NCBI GenBank assembly: GCA_029961685.1
Contig: JARWKL010000005.1
Location: 45,520,211-45,584,210, forward strand
Reading direction: 5' to 3'
DNA from: Aristolochia californica
Taxonomy: Eukaryota > Streptophyta > Magnoliopsida > Piperales > Aristolochiaceae
Length of the DNA: 64,000 bases
In this document: positions 33,848 through 44,253 of the stretch, one piece after another
Layout: each line of letters starts with the position of its first letter
Position numbering within the stretch: the first letter of the stretch is position 1
Notes under the pieces: generated by a model
Seen by the model: only the letters and a program-made list of their open reading frames with translations
Database searches by the model: none
What the model was told of the DNA's origin: nothing
Made by a program: the position numbers and the translations under genes

Positions 33848-36517
33848 ATGGCGTCAGTGGTTGGGTTCTTCTGTCGATACAATGGAAAATTGAAGGAGAA
33901 GTCTGGATATTTTGATAGTTATGATGGAGGTCAATCACGAATGATAATGATTGCGGTTTCGACTAAGTTTAGCGAGTTCTTATTAATGATGTACGAACTC
34001 ACGGGGTGGGATAGTGATACTCATCAAGTGTTTATTAAGGCCAAAATTCCATTTTCTGATGGGGTTTTTGTTATCTTACATGTGCAAAATGATTATGATT
34101 TGACTCAATTATTTGTGATGGCTTCAAATAATCGATCCATGGTTGAGATATTCTTAGAAAAAGTCTTAAGACAAAGAGCCCATGGAGGGGAAGGTACGAG
34201 CAATCGAAACTTTATTGGTGAAATATCCTATCCCCAAGAACAAGAATTACCTTGTACACAAGAGTAAGTATTTATGTTTGTATATTTATGATATGAATTA
34301 TTAAGTTTATATGACTTGTTTTTAAGTACAAACTATTATCTATATAGGTGTAATACAGAAGGGCGTGAAGTGGGGTTTTTGAACCCCTTGCCTATTGCAT
34401 CACTATCTGAGTGTGGAACATCTTCTCCCATGTAATTTTTTTACCCTTTCGTTGTTAAATGTGTGAAATTTATGTTATCCCTACTCAGATTTTTATGTCT
34501 ATTGTTGTGTTTATTCAGGGTTGTTACTAATGATGAGAGTGATAGTTTTAGTGATGGTTTTAGTGATGATAGTGATACTATTAGTGATGATAGTGATATT
34601 GGTGTAGAAGATATTGAAGGGGAAGGGGATGAGATATTTGAAGCCAGAGTTCATAGTAACAAAGTTGAAACAACAGATGCAATTGGGTACCCGGATATAT
34701 ATGAAGATTCTTGGGAGCTTAATACTAGATGTATCAAAGATAATTCCAGAATAAATGTTTTAGACTCAACATCAAATAATATCAGTGTAGGTCAAATATT
34801 TGAGGATAAGACCCAAATGATGCATTTTTTGAGAAAGTACTCGGTTGAAAGACATGTTGAGTATGAGACATTGAGGTCTAGTAGTTATGATTATAAAATT
34901 AAATGTTGTGTAGATGGATGCCCTTGGAGTGTTTTTGCATCATGTGATCGGAGGATTCGTCAATTTAAGATAAGAAAGTATGGTGGAGATCACACATGTG
35001 TTAATAGAATCATTCGTGACAATAATAAAGTGTGTACATCATCTTTCATTTGTAAAGTCATTATGCCAACAGTGAGGGCGAATTTTACTTTGAGTCCTAA
35101 TGATATACGACTGATCATCAAAGATAAATATCATATCTCTATCAAGTATGGGAAAGCATGGAGAGCAAAATGTAAAGCTATAAAAGCAATTTATGGTGAT
35201 TGGGATGAATCATTTAATCTTTTGCCACGGTTTTTAGAAGCAATAAAAGAGGCGAATCCAGGTAATGAATATGTACTATGTTGTGAGGAATTTGGCCATG
35301 AAAGGATGTTTAAGCGTGTTTTTTGGGTTTTTGGGCCATCCATTGCAGGATTCCAACACTGTAGACCCCTTATTAGTGTTGATGGAACACATTTATATGG
35401 GAAGTATCCTGGAACTTTGTTGATTGCTACTACTCTTGATGGGAACGATGGTATTTTTCCTCTAGCTTTTGCTATTGTTGAAATAGAAAATCAAGACACT
35501 TGGGAATGGTTTTTTGCTTATTTAGATCATTTTGTTATTAAAGGAACAAAACCATTCACTCTGATTTCAGATCGTCAAAAGGGTTTAATAAGGGCAGTCC
35601 AGACACAATTTCCACCTTCAGAATGTTATCATCGTTATTGTTTACGTCATTTAGTTGCCAATTTCAAGAAGATGTTCAAAAATGAAACATTGAGTGCTCT
35701 CATATGGTCTGCAGCAAGGAAGACAAATATTACTGATTTTGATCATACGATGCAGTTGATTGAACAACAAAGTGAGAGAGCGAAAGAATTATTGACAAAA
35801 GGACAATTGAGTCCTGAGTTTTGGTCATTGGCACACGATGGCAATGTTCGCTTTGGTGTGTTGACCACCAATATGTCTGAGTGCTTTAATAATGTTCTAA
35901 AAGGTGCTAGAAGTCTTCCAATTCAGGCATTGGTGGCATCAACCTTTTATAGATTGAATAAATTTTTTGTGAAAAGACATGAATTTGCTGGAAAGATGAC
36001 ATCGTTGTGTACTCCCTCTGTTGATGCTTCTCTAAAAATTAAGTTGGATAGAGCAAGAGTATGTCATGTATGTCGGTATCAGAATAATATGTATGAAATC
36101 ACTATGGATGATGGAATGGCGTATCAGGTAGATTTGGTGAATATGACATGTACATGCACCCATTTTCAAATGGAAAAAATTCCTTGTACCCATGCCATTG
36201 CAGTGTGTAAAAAAATCAACTATGATTTCAATCAATTGTGTGGTCATTGGTATACAACAGAGGCATATAGAAGAACATATGCAATGGGATTTTATCCTCC
36301 TAAAGATAAACTCTATTGGCCTAATACGGGTGGGCGAGTTGTGCCACCTATTGCAAGGAAACAACCAGGTCATCCACGTTCAGTTCGTATACGTACAGAA
36401 ATGGATAAAGGAGAACATGGCACCTATGTCTGTGGTAGATGTAAACAATCGGGGCATAACTCTAGAACATGTCGAAACCCGCCAGTTAACGCTCCAAGAA
36501 GTAGCAATCCAAGGTGA
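33848..36517 (+). CDS. MuDR-type MULE transposase, apparently intact
   Basis: This enzyme cuts and joins the MULE ends. Three exons join in phase: 33848-34263, 34348-34431 and 34519-36517, giving 832 residues and no stop. The first exon starts MASVVGFFCRYNGK and resembles the N-terminal domain of plant MURA proteins. An acidic Ser/Asp stretch is encoded near 34530-34640, then the MuDR DNA-binding domain with paired Cys (IKCCVDGCPWSVFAS, GGDHTC). The DDE core has DGTHLYGKYPG (first Asp) and LISDRQKGL (second Asp). A SWIM zinc finger (CTCTHFQMEKIPCTHAIAV) and a C-terminal zinc knuckle (CGRCKQSGHNSRTC) follow. A likely 5' UTR intron ends near 33843. Domain order and length match an autonomous element. 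Confidence 0.93.
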
Positions 36518-37246
36518 ATATTTTCATTACTCGTGAAATTTAAGTATTACCATTGATAATTGCCTTTTATATTTTGGTATTCTATATGTATTAATCAGTC
36601 ATTTTAAAATTTTATATTTTGTAGCCGTTCTTAGTGGAAGTTGTGGTTTGTGCTCATTTGGTAAAGCCCTTGTTTGAAGATGAGGGCACGTCAGTGGTTG
36701 AGTTTCTTTATAGATTCACCATTTGTGTAAAGATTGGTGATGATTCTATTGTTTCCTCTGTATTTTTTGTTTCATTTCAACATATAGAGTACTTAGTTGA
36801 ATGCATTAAGGTTTATTTTTCCTCATTTCATGTAGGTTCAAGATTTGATCTCCCCATCTGGAAATAATCAATCAAAAGCTCGGATCGGATGGGTCCTCCG
36901 GATTCGTTTGTAGAACTTGTCCAACAGGTAAGAGTTTGGTAGAAGACCTTTCCGATATGATTCGTGACTAATTTGTTTCAATTGATGCATGCTGGGAGAA
37001 CACTCCAACTTGAAGAAAACTGTGAACTATGAATGAGGTAGATATAAGCACGAGAGGGTGAAAACATTAGAAAGAAAAGACAAGGATCTTTAGCAAGAGA
37101 AAACTTTTATAAGACATTAACTACCTGATTTCGAGGAAAACATAACACAGAACACTAGTCAGAGTAACATGTCCTGTGTTTAATGCCTCGTTCTTCAGTT
37201 AGTTTATCCTTATATTGATATAATCTAATTCTTGATTTCTGCAAAG
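36518..37246 (+). other. MULE interior between transposase and first captured exon
   Basis: An AT-rich stretch that should include the transposase 3' end. Near 36840-36928 a plausible exon ends at a donor (caacag|gtaagag). It could be the exon before the captured S1-domain exon, but its protein is not recognisable to me. The rest shows nothing. Confidence 0.4.
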
Positions 37247-37412
37247 AACTAGAGGTCTGCTGACTGGAAGGCAGCAAGAGCTTACAAGGATAGTGGGGTC
37301 ATCTATGATGGTAGGGTTGAAGGCTTCAATGGTGGTGGTTTATTAGTCCGGTTTTACTCTCTGGTTGGCTTTCTTCCTTACCGACAATTAAGTCATTCCC
37401 ATTCATGTAAAA
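37247..37412 (+). pseudogene. Captured exon of a plastid S1 RNA-binding-domain protein gene (PDE338/RLSB-like)
   Basis: One exon with intact flanking splice sites (gcaaag| and aaaa|gtaatc) reads SADWKAARAYKDSGVIYDGR, then VEGFNGGGLLVRFYSLVGFL and PYRQLSHSHSCK. I recognise this as the start of the first S1 domain in plant PDE338/RLSB-type proteins, which act on plastid RNA. An in-frame TAG is the second codon of the exon. The following exons are absent, so this is a fragment carried by the MULE. Retained introns point to capture at the DNA level. The assignment is from memory. Confidence 0.7.
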
Positions 37413-38604
37413 GTAATCTCTATGTTTTTTGCTTGAAATTAGATTTGATCATGTAGTTGTTCAACTTTGCAGTAATGACATTTTCAAATTTTTAGTATTG
37501 TGAAAACATGTGGTAACTCTCTTAGAAAGTTTCTTAAAATTTTAATTTTCAAGAAATGTGCACTGATAGGTTATTTTCAAAACTAACAGAAAGTGCATCC
37601 CTATGGGAATTTAGTATCTGAGGGAGAAGACCCTAGATGTATAAAAAACAAATGGAAGCATTGGAGGGATTCTGTCATACATTTCTTGTGTTCATTAACC
37701 ATGAAATATATGTTATGTCTCCGGTTACACAAAAAAAGTAATCATGCACAATATGTAAACTAAACCAACAATAACTAGATATATCTCTTTATCTCATTTT
37801 ATTTTTCATTGCTAATAGTGAATATGTAATTATTTGTGGGACAAATATTTAGCTAAGTTTCATGAGATTATGTGAATTTGGAAACATGTAAGCAGTCTTA
37901 AATCTCGGTTAGTTGATGTGGCCTTCCTAAATTAGTTGTATTATGTCTTCCTGCAGCCTAAAATGGTGAATGCTTCTATATGAGTTTGTTCTTTGTTATC
38001 ATTGTTTTCAATCCCTTTTACACTCTTCCTTTCACATGTGGATGAAATAGTAATGTCTTTATTGAGAGCATGAAGTCAATTGAAACAGAGAGCAATCCCA
38101 AATGTGGAACTGGAGACCTCAAAGCACTGTATTAGCTCCATGCAGTTCTTTGAGCCTTTCTGCTCTTTTGTATGTGCTACTTGTCAGGTTTGTCGATGGT
38201 CCGATGTACAGCTTCTCTTGGGTGGTGGTTGAAGCTATTGTATTGTGACAAGCAACTTGGATATCAAGTGCAGCCATAATTGCATTGAATTAAAGGAAAC
38301 TTGTTGTCTTGGTGTACCCTGATCATCCATCTTCATTTGCTATAACTCACACCATCTGACATGCATGTCACATCAGTTATGGTTCTCACATTCTTTGCCA
38401 GACGGTTTATTGTGTCATTTATCGTGTGTTGAATGCTTATGGTGTCCTAATTATCCGGTCATCTTCGCATTTGGTTTTAGAAAGGATAACCAATTTTTTT
38501 TTGTTTCCTTGTCAATGCATCTTTTCTATTTCTTGCTGGAAATGATCTATCTTTGAGTGCTTGTTGCTTTAGGATTTGATAATCAAGCTTCATTTGCCTG
38601 ATAG
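37413..38604. other. Non-coding spacer between the two captured fragments
   Basis: AT-rich sequence with no recognisable exon. It may be intron or flank picked up with either host fragment. Confidence 0.4.
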
Positions 38605-39626
38605 GTTCTTGAGCCAAGTTTTGCTAAGGGTAATCGAGTGATGGTCTTCTGTAATATCTCAAGTCATTCAATCTTTCAGAGTTGAAAACCCGAAGAAGTA
38701 CAAAAGTGACAATGGAGATTGCCCAACCTTGGTTTGCACTGATTTGGCTGCTCGTGGGCTAGACTTGGATGTGGATCATGTCATCATGTTTGACTTCCCC
38801 TCAAAATCTGTAAGCTTGCAACCCGAACAACTATTTGGTTTAGATTCAACAACCTCCATTATATTTGGAAAAAGCTCTTATCTGGTTATTTGTCATGATC
38901 TTTTAGATTGACTATCTTCATCGCACTGGACGAACTGCTCGCATGGGAGCAAAAGGTATATTTGAAATTCATCTATCAAGTTGTTGAACAAAAAAACTAA
39001 TTTGCCTTTAAGCCGTGTAGAATTGGTAGTAGTTGCTGATAATTTTGACTTTTGGACATAGCTGGTTGTTCTTTTGATTCGTCATAATGTTAAATTGACA
39101 TGAATGAACTTTCAAAAAGAAAAATATTGTTGTGTATGAATTCTTTTAGAGGTATGGACATCATCCCTGCTTCTTGTTACAGGCAAAATTACGAGTGTAG
39201 TTGCAAAGAAGGATTTGATGTTGGCAACCCGAATAGAAGAGGCAATAAAGAAGAACGAAAGCTTAGAGTCTGTAACTGCAGACAGAGTTAAAAGAGATGT
39301 GGTGAAGGCACGGCAGGGTGATCCGAAGAGAAAAAGTATGAGTTTGGTAAATGCTTCAAAGCAAAAAAGAAAAGGAACAGCTGCATCTGCAAATTCATCC
39401 AGATCAAAAGGTTGACGGCAAAAAGAAATCAGTCGGTGACAAAAGGGGAAGATTATCGTTGACTAAGAAGCCTGTAACTCTTGCAAAGCCAGTAAAAACT
39501 TCTTCTCCTACCAGCCCAAGAACAAGAGGGGAAAGGAAGAAGCCCGGTGTTGTGAAATCCACAGGATCTAAGCTAAGCGTCGTGGGGTTCCGAGGACGAA
39601 GTTCATCTACAAAAAGGACCATATGA
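38605..39626 (+). pseudogene. Captured 3' part of a DEAD-box RNA helicase gene (RH39-like)
   Basis: After an acceptor at 38604 the frame reads [21 protein letters not shown] deletion then joins it to [20 protein letters not shown] and [20 protein letters not shown] (motif V region). The next exon, 38902-38955, has DYLHRTGRTARMGAKG (motif VI). The last starts at 39183 with KITSVVAKKDLMLATRIEEA and a basic tail ending LSVVGFRGRSSSTKR before a stop at 39626. That tail matches the plastid helicase RH39 group from memory. A frameshift lies near 39413 and the N-terminal helicase core is absent, so no functional helicase is possible. Introns are kept, so it was captured as genomic DNA. Confidence 0.85.
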
Positions 39627-40230
39627 TGCATAGTTGGATTCTTTAAGAACGTATGCTTAGTTTCACATGAAATCCAGTAAATTCTGCAGAACAGGAAAGA
39701 ATTTCTGTGAGTGTATCTTTAAGTTGATCCAAGTAGCAGAGCTCGCTCCCATTTCAAGTTAACACGAAATTTCACGATTCTTTTAATATGCCCTGATCGT
39801 CCAAAACATCCAAGTGGAACAAAAGGTAGATGACACAACGTTTATTTTTGTCAAAAACAAAAGGATTGCTAACTCAATAACATGATACGACTTTAAAAAA
39901 AACTATTTAATAGCAAATGGCAAGGCTATATTTAAGTCGGGTTCCCTTCACCCAGCCCCTTCCCCATCCCTTCTGATAAATCTCTCTAGCGGCATACCAT
40001 TTTGCGTCTTGCGAGAATCAGGCCTTCCGGCATCCGCGACGTCTCAGATTCTGAAATGAATTGCGCTCCATACTGGAAGTCGTAAAAATGTTTTTCTTGT
40101 TACCTCGGTTAGTACTCTGCTCTCAGCAGTCCCAGCTCAATGTGTGAAGAAAAGAAACGAAACGAGGAGAGAATTTTGTCTACTTATTGAAGAGTGGGTC
40201 ACAGACAGACAGCGGCAGGAGAGCGAGCGA
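39627..40230. other. MULE interior before the right terminal repeat
   Basis: The first part is probably 3' flank of the captured helicase gene. From about 39950 the base composition becomes GC-richer, which may be a further captured piece, but I cannot match it on either strand. Confidence 0.35.
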
Positions 40231-40628
40231 CGGCAGCGGCTAGAGGAGAGGGGTCGAGAGGAGACGCGAGGGGAAAGAAATATCGAGGAGAGAGATTTTT
40301 GAGAAAAAACTTAAGTGAGGGCTTACGTGGCAAGAAATTAATAAGATTTTTTATTTTAAATAAAATATTATTTAATATTTTATTTAAGTGACGTGGTAGC
40401 TTATGTGGCAGATGACGTGGTAAAATAGTGACGTGTCGGACGACGTGTCAATGTAAGTTGATTGCTATGATGACGTGGCGACACATAAGTAGTCAAAGCT
40501 TATGTGTCGCTTTTGACTGCCCACATAGGCATTTGACCGGTCAAAGTTGGGTAGTTTTAGAAATATTTTGATGACGTCGGCATTTTTGAAAATAATTTAT
40601 TTTAAATGGGTATTTAAGTGAAATCCCC
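40231..40628 (-). repeat. Right terminal inverted repeat of the MULE
   Basis: It is the inverted copy of 31612-32009, ending gaaatcccc at 40628. Similarity extends a little further inward (to about 40211) with small gaps. Confidence 0.95.
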
Positions 40629-40637
40629 ATAATAGTT
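40629..40637. repeat. Right 9-bp target-site duplication of the MULE
   Basis: ATAATAGTT, identical to 31603-31611, directly follows the right inverted repeat. Confidence 0.95.
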
Positions 40638-40767
40638 TCATAAATTGTGTATCTAGTAAGGTAAGGAGGGGGGGTGGATTCCCCCTTCCTTTTTTTCTTT
40701 TCCCCCTCTCAACTTTTTTTAAGAACAACTTATTTTTTATTCATTGTCTACTGGTTATGAGTTTTAG

Positions 40768-41715
40768 ATGGCTGGAATGAGGAAAGGTAAAGACAGTATG
40801 GATAACACTACAAAGAGGTCATACGACACATGGACGTATGACGAAGACTGTAAAATGCTTAATTTGCTCATTGAGCAAGTCAATTTGGGTAACAAATTAA
40901 CCAATGGAGTTTGGAAACACGAAGTTTTCAACAATTGTGTCAGTATGTTCAATTTGGACGCAACTAACCAAAAAATAGTAGAACAGTTGAAAAATCACGT
41001 GAGGACTTGGAAAAGGGTGTGTATGGTTGTGAGTACATGCCTAAACATTAGCGATTTTGGGTGGGATTCAACAACCCAAAAAGTCACTGCTAGTAAGATA
41101 GTGTGGCAAGATTACATAAAGGTTTGTAAATGTAACATAGAATATTATGTTTCTTGTTTTATTAATCATGTTTTTTAGTATTTTAAACGATAACTTTTCA
41201 TGTAGACGCATAGAGAAGCCGACAAGTATAGGCGGGAAGGTTGTCCACTCTATGAAAAATTTGCTATTGTGGTTGGAAACACTATGGCCGTGGGGAAAGC
41301 GAGTAACACAAACATGGAGTCAGATGATAACCTTTCGAATTTTGTAAAAGGGACAATGATTGATGACATTGATGAAGATGATGCGATCAGGGAGATCCCA
41401 ACACCCAACATTACAAAGTCTCCAAGTGATGCTCCTCCGAAAAGTAAAGCACTAAGCAATGATGGGGATAGAACTTCTACTCGACGTAGGAAGAGATCTG
41501 AACCATTAGTTGAAAATGCTAACAGGATCGTTGAGGCTATTAACAATATGTCATCAACCCTTACGCAAATCTTTACTCCCCCCGTAGAACCTCCGTGGTT
41601 CGAAGCACTCGAGACATTACCTAACTTGCCCATAGAAGTCAAATATTTTGCCATGGAGTTGCTCGACACCAAAGTTAAGAAGGATATGTTTATGAAGATG
41701 AAACAGGAAGATTAG
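40768..41715 (+). CDS. Harbinger ORF1: Myb/SANT-like DNA-binding protein
   Basis: Two exons, 40768-41121 and 41206-41715, join in phase to give 287 residues without a stop. The N-terminus has a Myb/SANT-like (Myb_DNA-bind_3) domain: TWTYDEDCKMLNLLIEQV, then LKNHVRTWKRVC and SKIVWQDYIK, then after the intron KYRREGCPLYEKFAIVVG. In PIF/Harbinger elements this accessory protein binds the ends and helps bring in the nuclease. An acidic region and a basic patch (TRRRKRSE, a possible nuclear signal) follow. It lies just right of the MULE insertion. Its frame is intact although the neighbouring nuclease frame is not. Confidence 0.82.
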
Positions 41716-41916
41716 TATGACTGGTTGATGACTAAATTCAATGCAATGTAATAGACTTATAAAGATGTTGACAGTTTTAACCTATATTTACAAGACACAT
41801 TTGATTTTGTATAAATGACGTTGATTATTGAGTATTTCTGGTTCATAGTGAATGAGTATTATTGAATGTGTTTGAACCATGTTTTCATTATTGAATGTCT
41901 ACTATTGCATGTACCC
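41716..41916. other. Spacer between Harbinger ORF1 and ORF2
   Basis: Short AT-rich gap. The ORF2 frame is open upstream to 41866, but the ATG at 41917 (MDNLPDREK) gives the more typical start. Confidence 0.5.
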
Positions 41917-43260
41917 ATGGATAATCTACCAGATAGGGAAAAAATATGCATTTGTATTGTAGCTTATACAGTTGTACTTGTCCTTGTCCATTCATACTTA
42001 AATGAATGTAATAGGCAAGTACAACGTTCTTATCATTTGGGTGGTCCACGATATTTAAAGAAAGCATTAGAAAGATCGCCTATTAAATTTCGAAAAGTGT
42101 ATAGGATGAATCAAACTATTTTTCTCAAGTTGGCTGGAATCTTGAAAAGTAGAGGAGTTTTATTTGATACAAGGACAATATCTGTGGAAGAACAACTTGT
42201 ATATTTTTGTATCATTTTTGGTCAACAACAATCTTACAGTGTCACCTCAGCGATGTTTGAAATATCAAATTGGACAATTAGTAAGTATTTTAACAAGGTG
42301 TTAAATGCTATTATCAGACTACAATTTGATTACCTCAAGCGACCTCCAAGATGTACTCATTCAAATACCTTAAACAGTGATATCTATTATCCACATTTTA
42401 AGGTAAATATAAAGTTGTTTGATGATTAATTTTCAGTAACTATAAAAATATATATTTGTATTAATGATTTTGTTATTAGGATTGTATTGGTGTCATCAAT
42501 GATATTCATATTAAAACACATATCCCATTAGATGAACAAACAAGATTCTGGAACAGGAAGGGGTTTCTCTCATAAAACATAATGGCACCATGTACATTTG
42601 ACATGCAATTCACATATATACTTGCTGGATGGGAGGGATCAACAGCCGATTCACGTGTATTGAAGTCAGCATTAACCAGACGAGATAAACTTTATGTTCC
42701 TGAAGGTACATATCGCTTATCTCTATATATTCTATTTAAATATATATATTTTTTATTAGATTATAATAGATATATATTTTATTGTAGGCAAATATTTTTT
42801 GGTAGATGCTGGATATGCAAGTCTTCATGGGTTCTTGGCTCCCTATCGAGGTACTTGTTATCACTCGTAAGAACTTGGGAATAATATTCTTACGGATGAA
42901 AGAGAATTATTTAACCGAAGATATTCATCTTTACGGAACACTATCGAGCGTACATTTGGGGCTTTAAAAGCTCGTTTCAAGATATTAAAAGATGCTCCTC
43001 CTTTTGATTTTGGTGTCTAGGTAAAAATTGTGATTGCTTGTTGTGTATTGCATAATTTTATACACATAGAAGATTACATGGATTTTATTTGAAGATGAAA
43101 AAGATGATTCAAGCGATGATTCTGATGGAGAACATTGTGAAGATAACAATGAAAGTGATAATGAAGACAGTAATAGTAATGATGATGTTAAGGATGATGT
43201 AGACACTCAAATAAGTACTAAGAGGGAGTGTACAATCTGCAAGAGCATCATATTATTGAG
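41917..43260 (+). pseudogene. Harbinger ORF2: DDE nuclease, inactivated
   Basis: Exon 1 (41917-42402) has the helix-turn-helix part (YRMNQTIFLKLAGIL, FGQQQSYSVTSAMFEISNWT). Exon 2 begins at 42480 with DCIGVINDIHIKTHIP, where the usual DGTHI reads NDIHI. The second catalytic Asp is in GWEGSTADSRVL and the third residue, Glu, in NTIERTFGALKARF. Exon 3 starts near 42788. In-frame stops lie at 42573 (TAA), 42868 (TAA) and 43018 (TAG), and a frameshift near 43085 precedes an acidic tail. At two of these the ancestral codon was probably Gln, so a C-to-T change would explain them. The protein cannot be made. Confidence 0.85.
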
Positions 43261-43859
43261 ATGTTTTAGCAATTCAGATGTGGCAAAATTATTGACTATT
43301 ATATTTTATTGCCACTAAATATTTTTTGTGTTGTACTTTTGTATGAACAAATATATTTTTTACATTAAAAAGGTGATTGAGTTATATTTGTATTATTGTT
43401 ATTTTTATTATTACGATATTTGTGTAGTATGTTATGTAGTAGGATATTTGTATAATTATTTCATATTTAGATATTAAAAAATTAAAATTTTATTACAATT
43501 TTAATAATATAAAAGTAAATATTTGTTTAATTATTATATTTAATATATTTTATTTATTAAATAATATTAATTTAATTTTTTGATAGTCAAATATATCAAA
43601 ATATTTTATTTAATCAAGAATTTATATTCACTTTACACCACACTTTCCATTGTGCACACTAACACAAACAAGTATTTTACACTACACTTTCCATTGCGCA
43701 CACTAACACAAACAAGTACTTTACATTATCTTTCACTTTCCTCAGGGAAAATACTTTTCATTGTATTTTATTTCCTTCCGCACTTACATTGTGCACTGGG
43801 AAAGTACTTTTTATTGTATTTTATTTCTCTCCGCTCTTACATTGTGCACTAACCCCCCC
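43261..43859. repeat. Harbinger right end with subterminal repeats
   Basis: An AT-rich tract is followed by four copies of a motif that reads gttagtgtgcacaatgg or close variants on the minus strand (near 43650, 43692, 43790, 43845). The left end has two related copies (30593-30606 and 30642-30655). Shared subterminal motifs tie the two halves of the split element together. Such repeats are usual transposase binding sites. Confidence 0.8.
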
Positions 43860-44253
43860 ATAATTAAAAAAACAACGTTGTGGGAAATTGTCGGTTGGAA
43901 ATAGATGATTAAGAAGAACTTATTCTATACATTAAAATTAAGTGTTTTAGTTAATTATAGTTTGTTCAAATTTGCCAAACGGAACCGGCCGCTTCCCGGT
44001 TCGATGCCTGGTCCCGAGAACGTTCAATCACGTTTAAGTTAAAGTTTTATCCAGGAAAGGACTCAAATTTTTTTTAAATCTGTACCGCGAGAAACTCGAG
44101 CCAAGAGATTGAGCCCTTCCTTTGGCTCGAATTTCGCCACAGCTCCAAAGGTATGTCCGCCACACACAACGAGATGGTAGAAAATCTGCTTTGTTCAAAC
44201 TACACCAACATGCTAACAAATCGGGACCCTGTGTAGATGATTACGGGTTTCCG
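43860..44253. promoter_or_regulatory. 5' flank of the plastid alpha/beta-hydrolase gene
   Basis: These 394 bp lie between the Harbinger right end and the start codon. They should hold the core promoter and leader. No TATA box stands out. Confidence 0.45.

Larger units (their letters stand above)
31612..40628 (+). mobile_element. Mutator-like transposon (MULE) with captured host gene fragments, 9,017 bp
   Basis: The ends are 398-bp inverted repeats (31612-32009 and 40231-40628) with four mismatches by eye and no gaps. The flanks are a perfect 9-bp duplication, the hallmark of Mutator-type insertion. Inside, left to right: pyrimidine-rich tandem duplications, a triplicated unit of about 315 bp, a full-length transposase gene (33848-36517), an exon from an S1-domain plastid protein gene (37247-37412), and three exons from a DEAD-box helicase gene (38605-39626). 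All are on the plus strand. Few MULEs carry both a transposase and host fragments. The high end identity suggests a recent insertion. It interrupts the Harbinger element between that element's left end and its ORF1. Confidence 0.95.
30587..43859 (+). mobile_element. PIF/Harbinger DNA transposon, split by a nested MULE
   Basis: The left end (30587) reads gggcctgttagtgc and the right end (43859), reverse-complemented, reads gggggggttagtgc, giving short inverted ends. Repeats of gttagtg-type sequence lie inside both ends. Without the 9-kb MULE and its duplicated 9 bp, the element is about 4.2 kb, a normal size for an autonomous Harbinger. It carries the usual two genes: a Myb/SANT-like ORF1 (40768-41715) and a DDE nuclease ORF2 (41917-43260). 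The 3-bp target duplication typical of the group is not exact (gta left, ata right). ORF2 is broken, so the element is not autonomous now. Confidence 0.83.

Noticed and set aside
30584..43862. A 3-bp target duplication for the Harbinger element
   Set aside because: The flanking triplets are gta and ata, which differ. With the ends a little mutated, the true borders could be off by a base, so I do not claim one.
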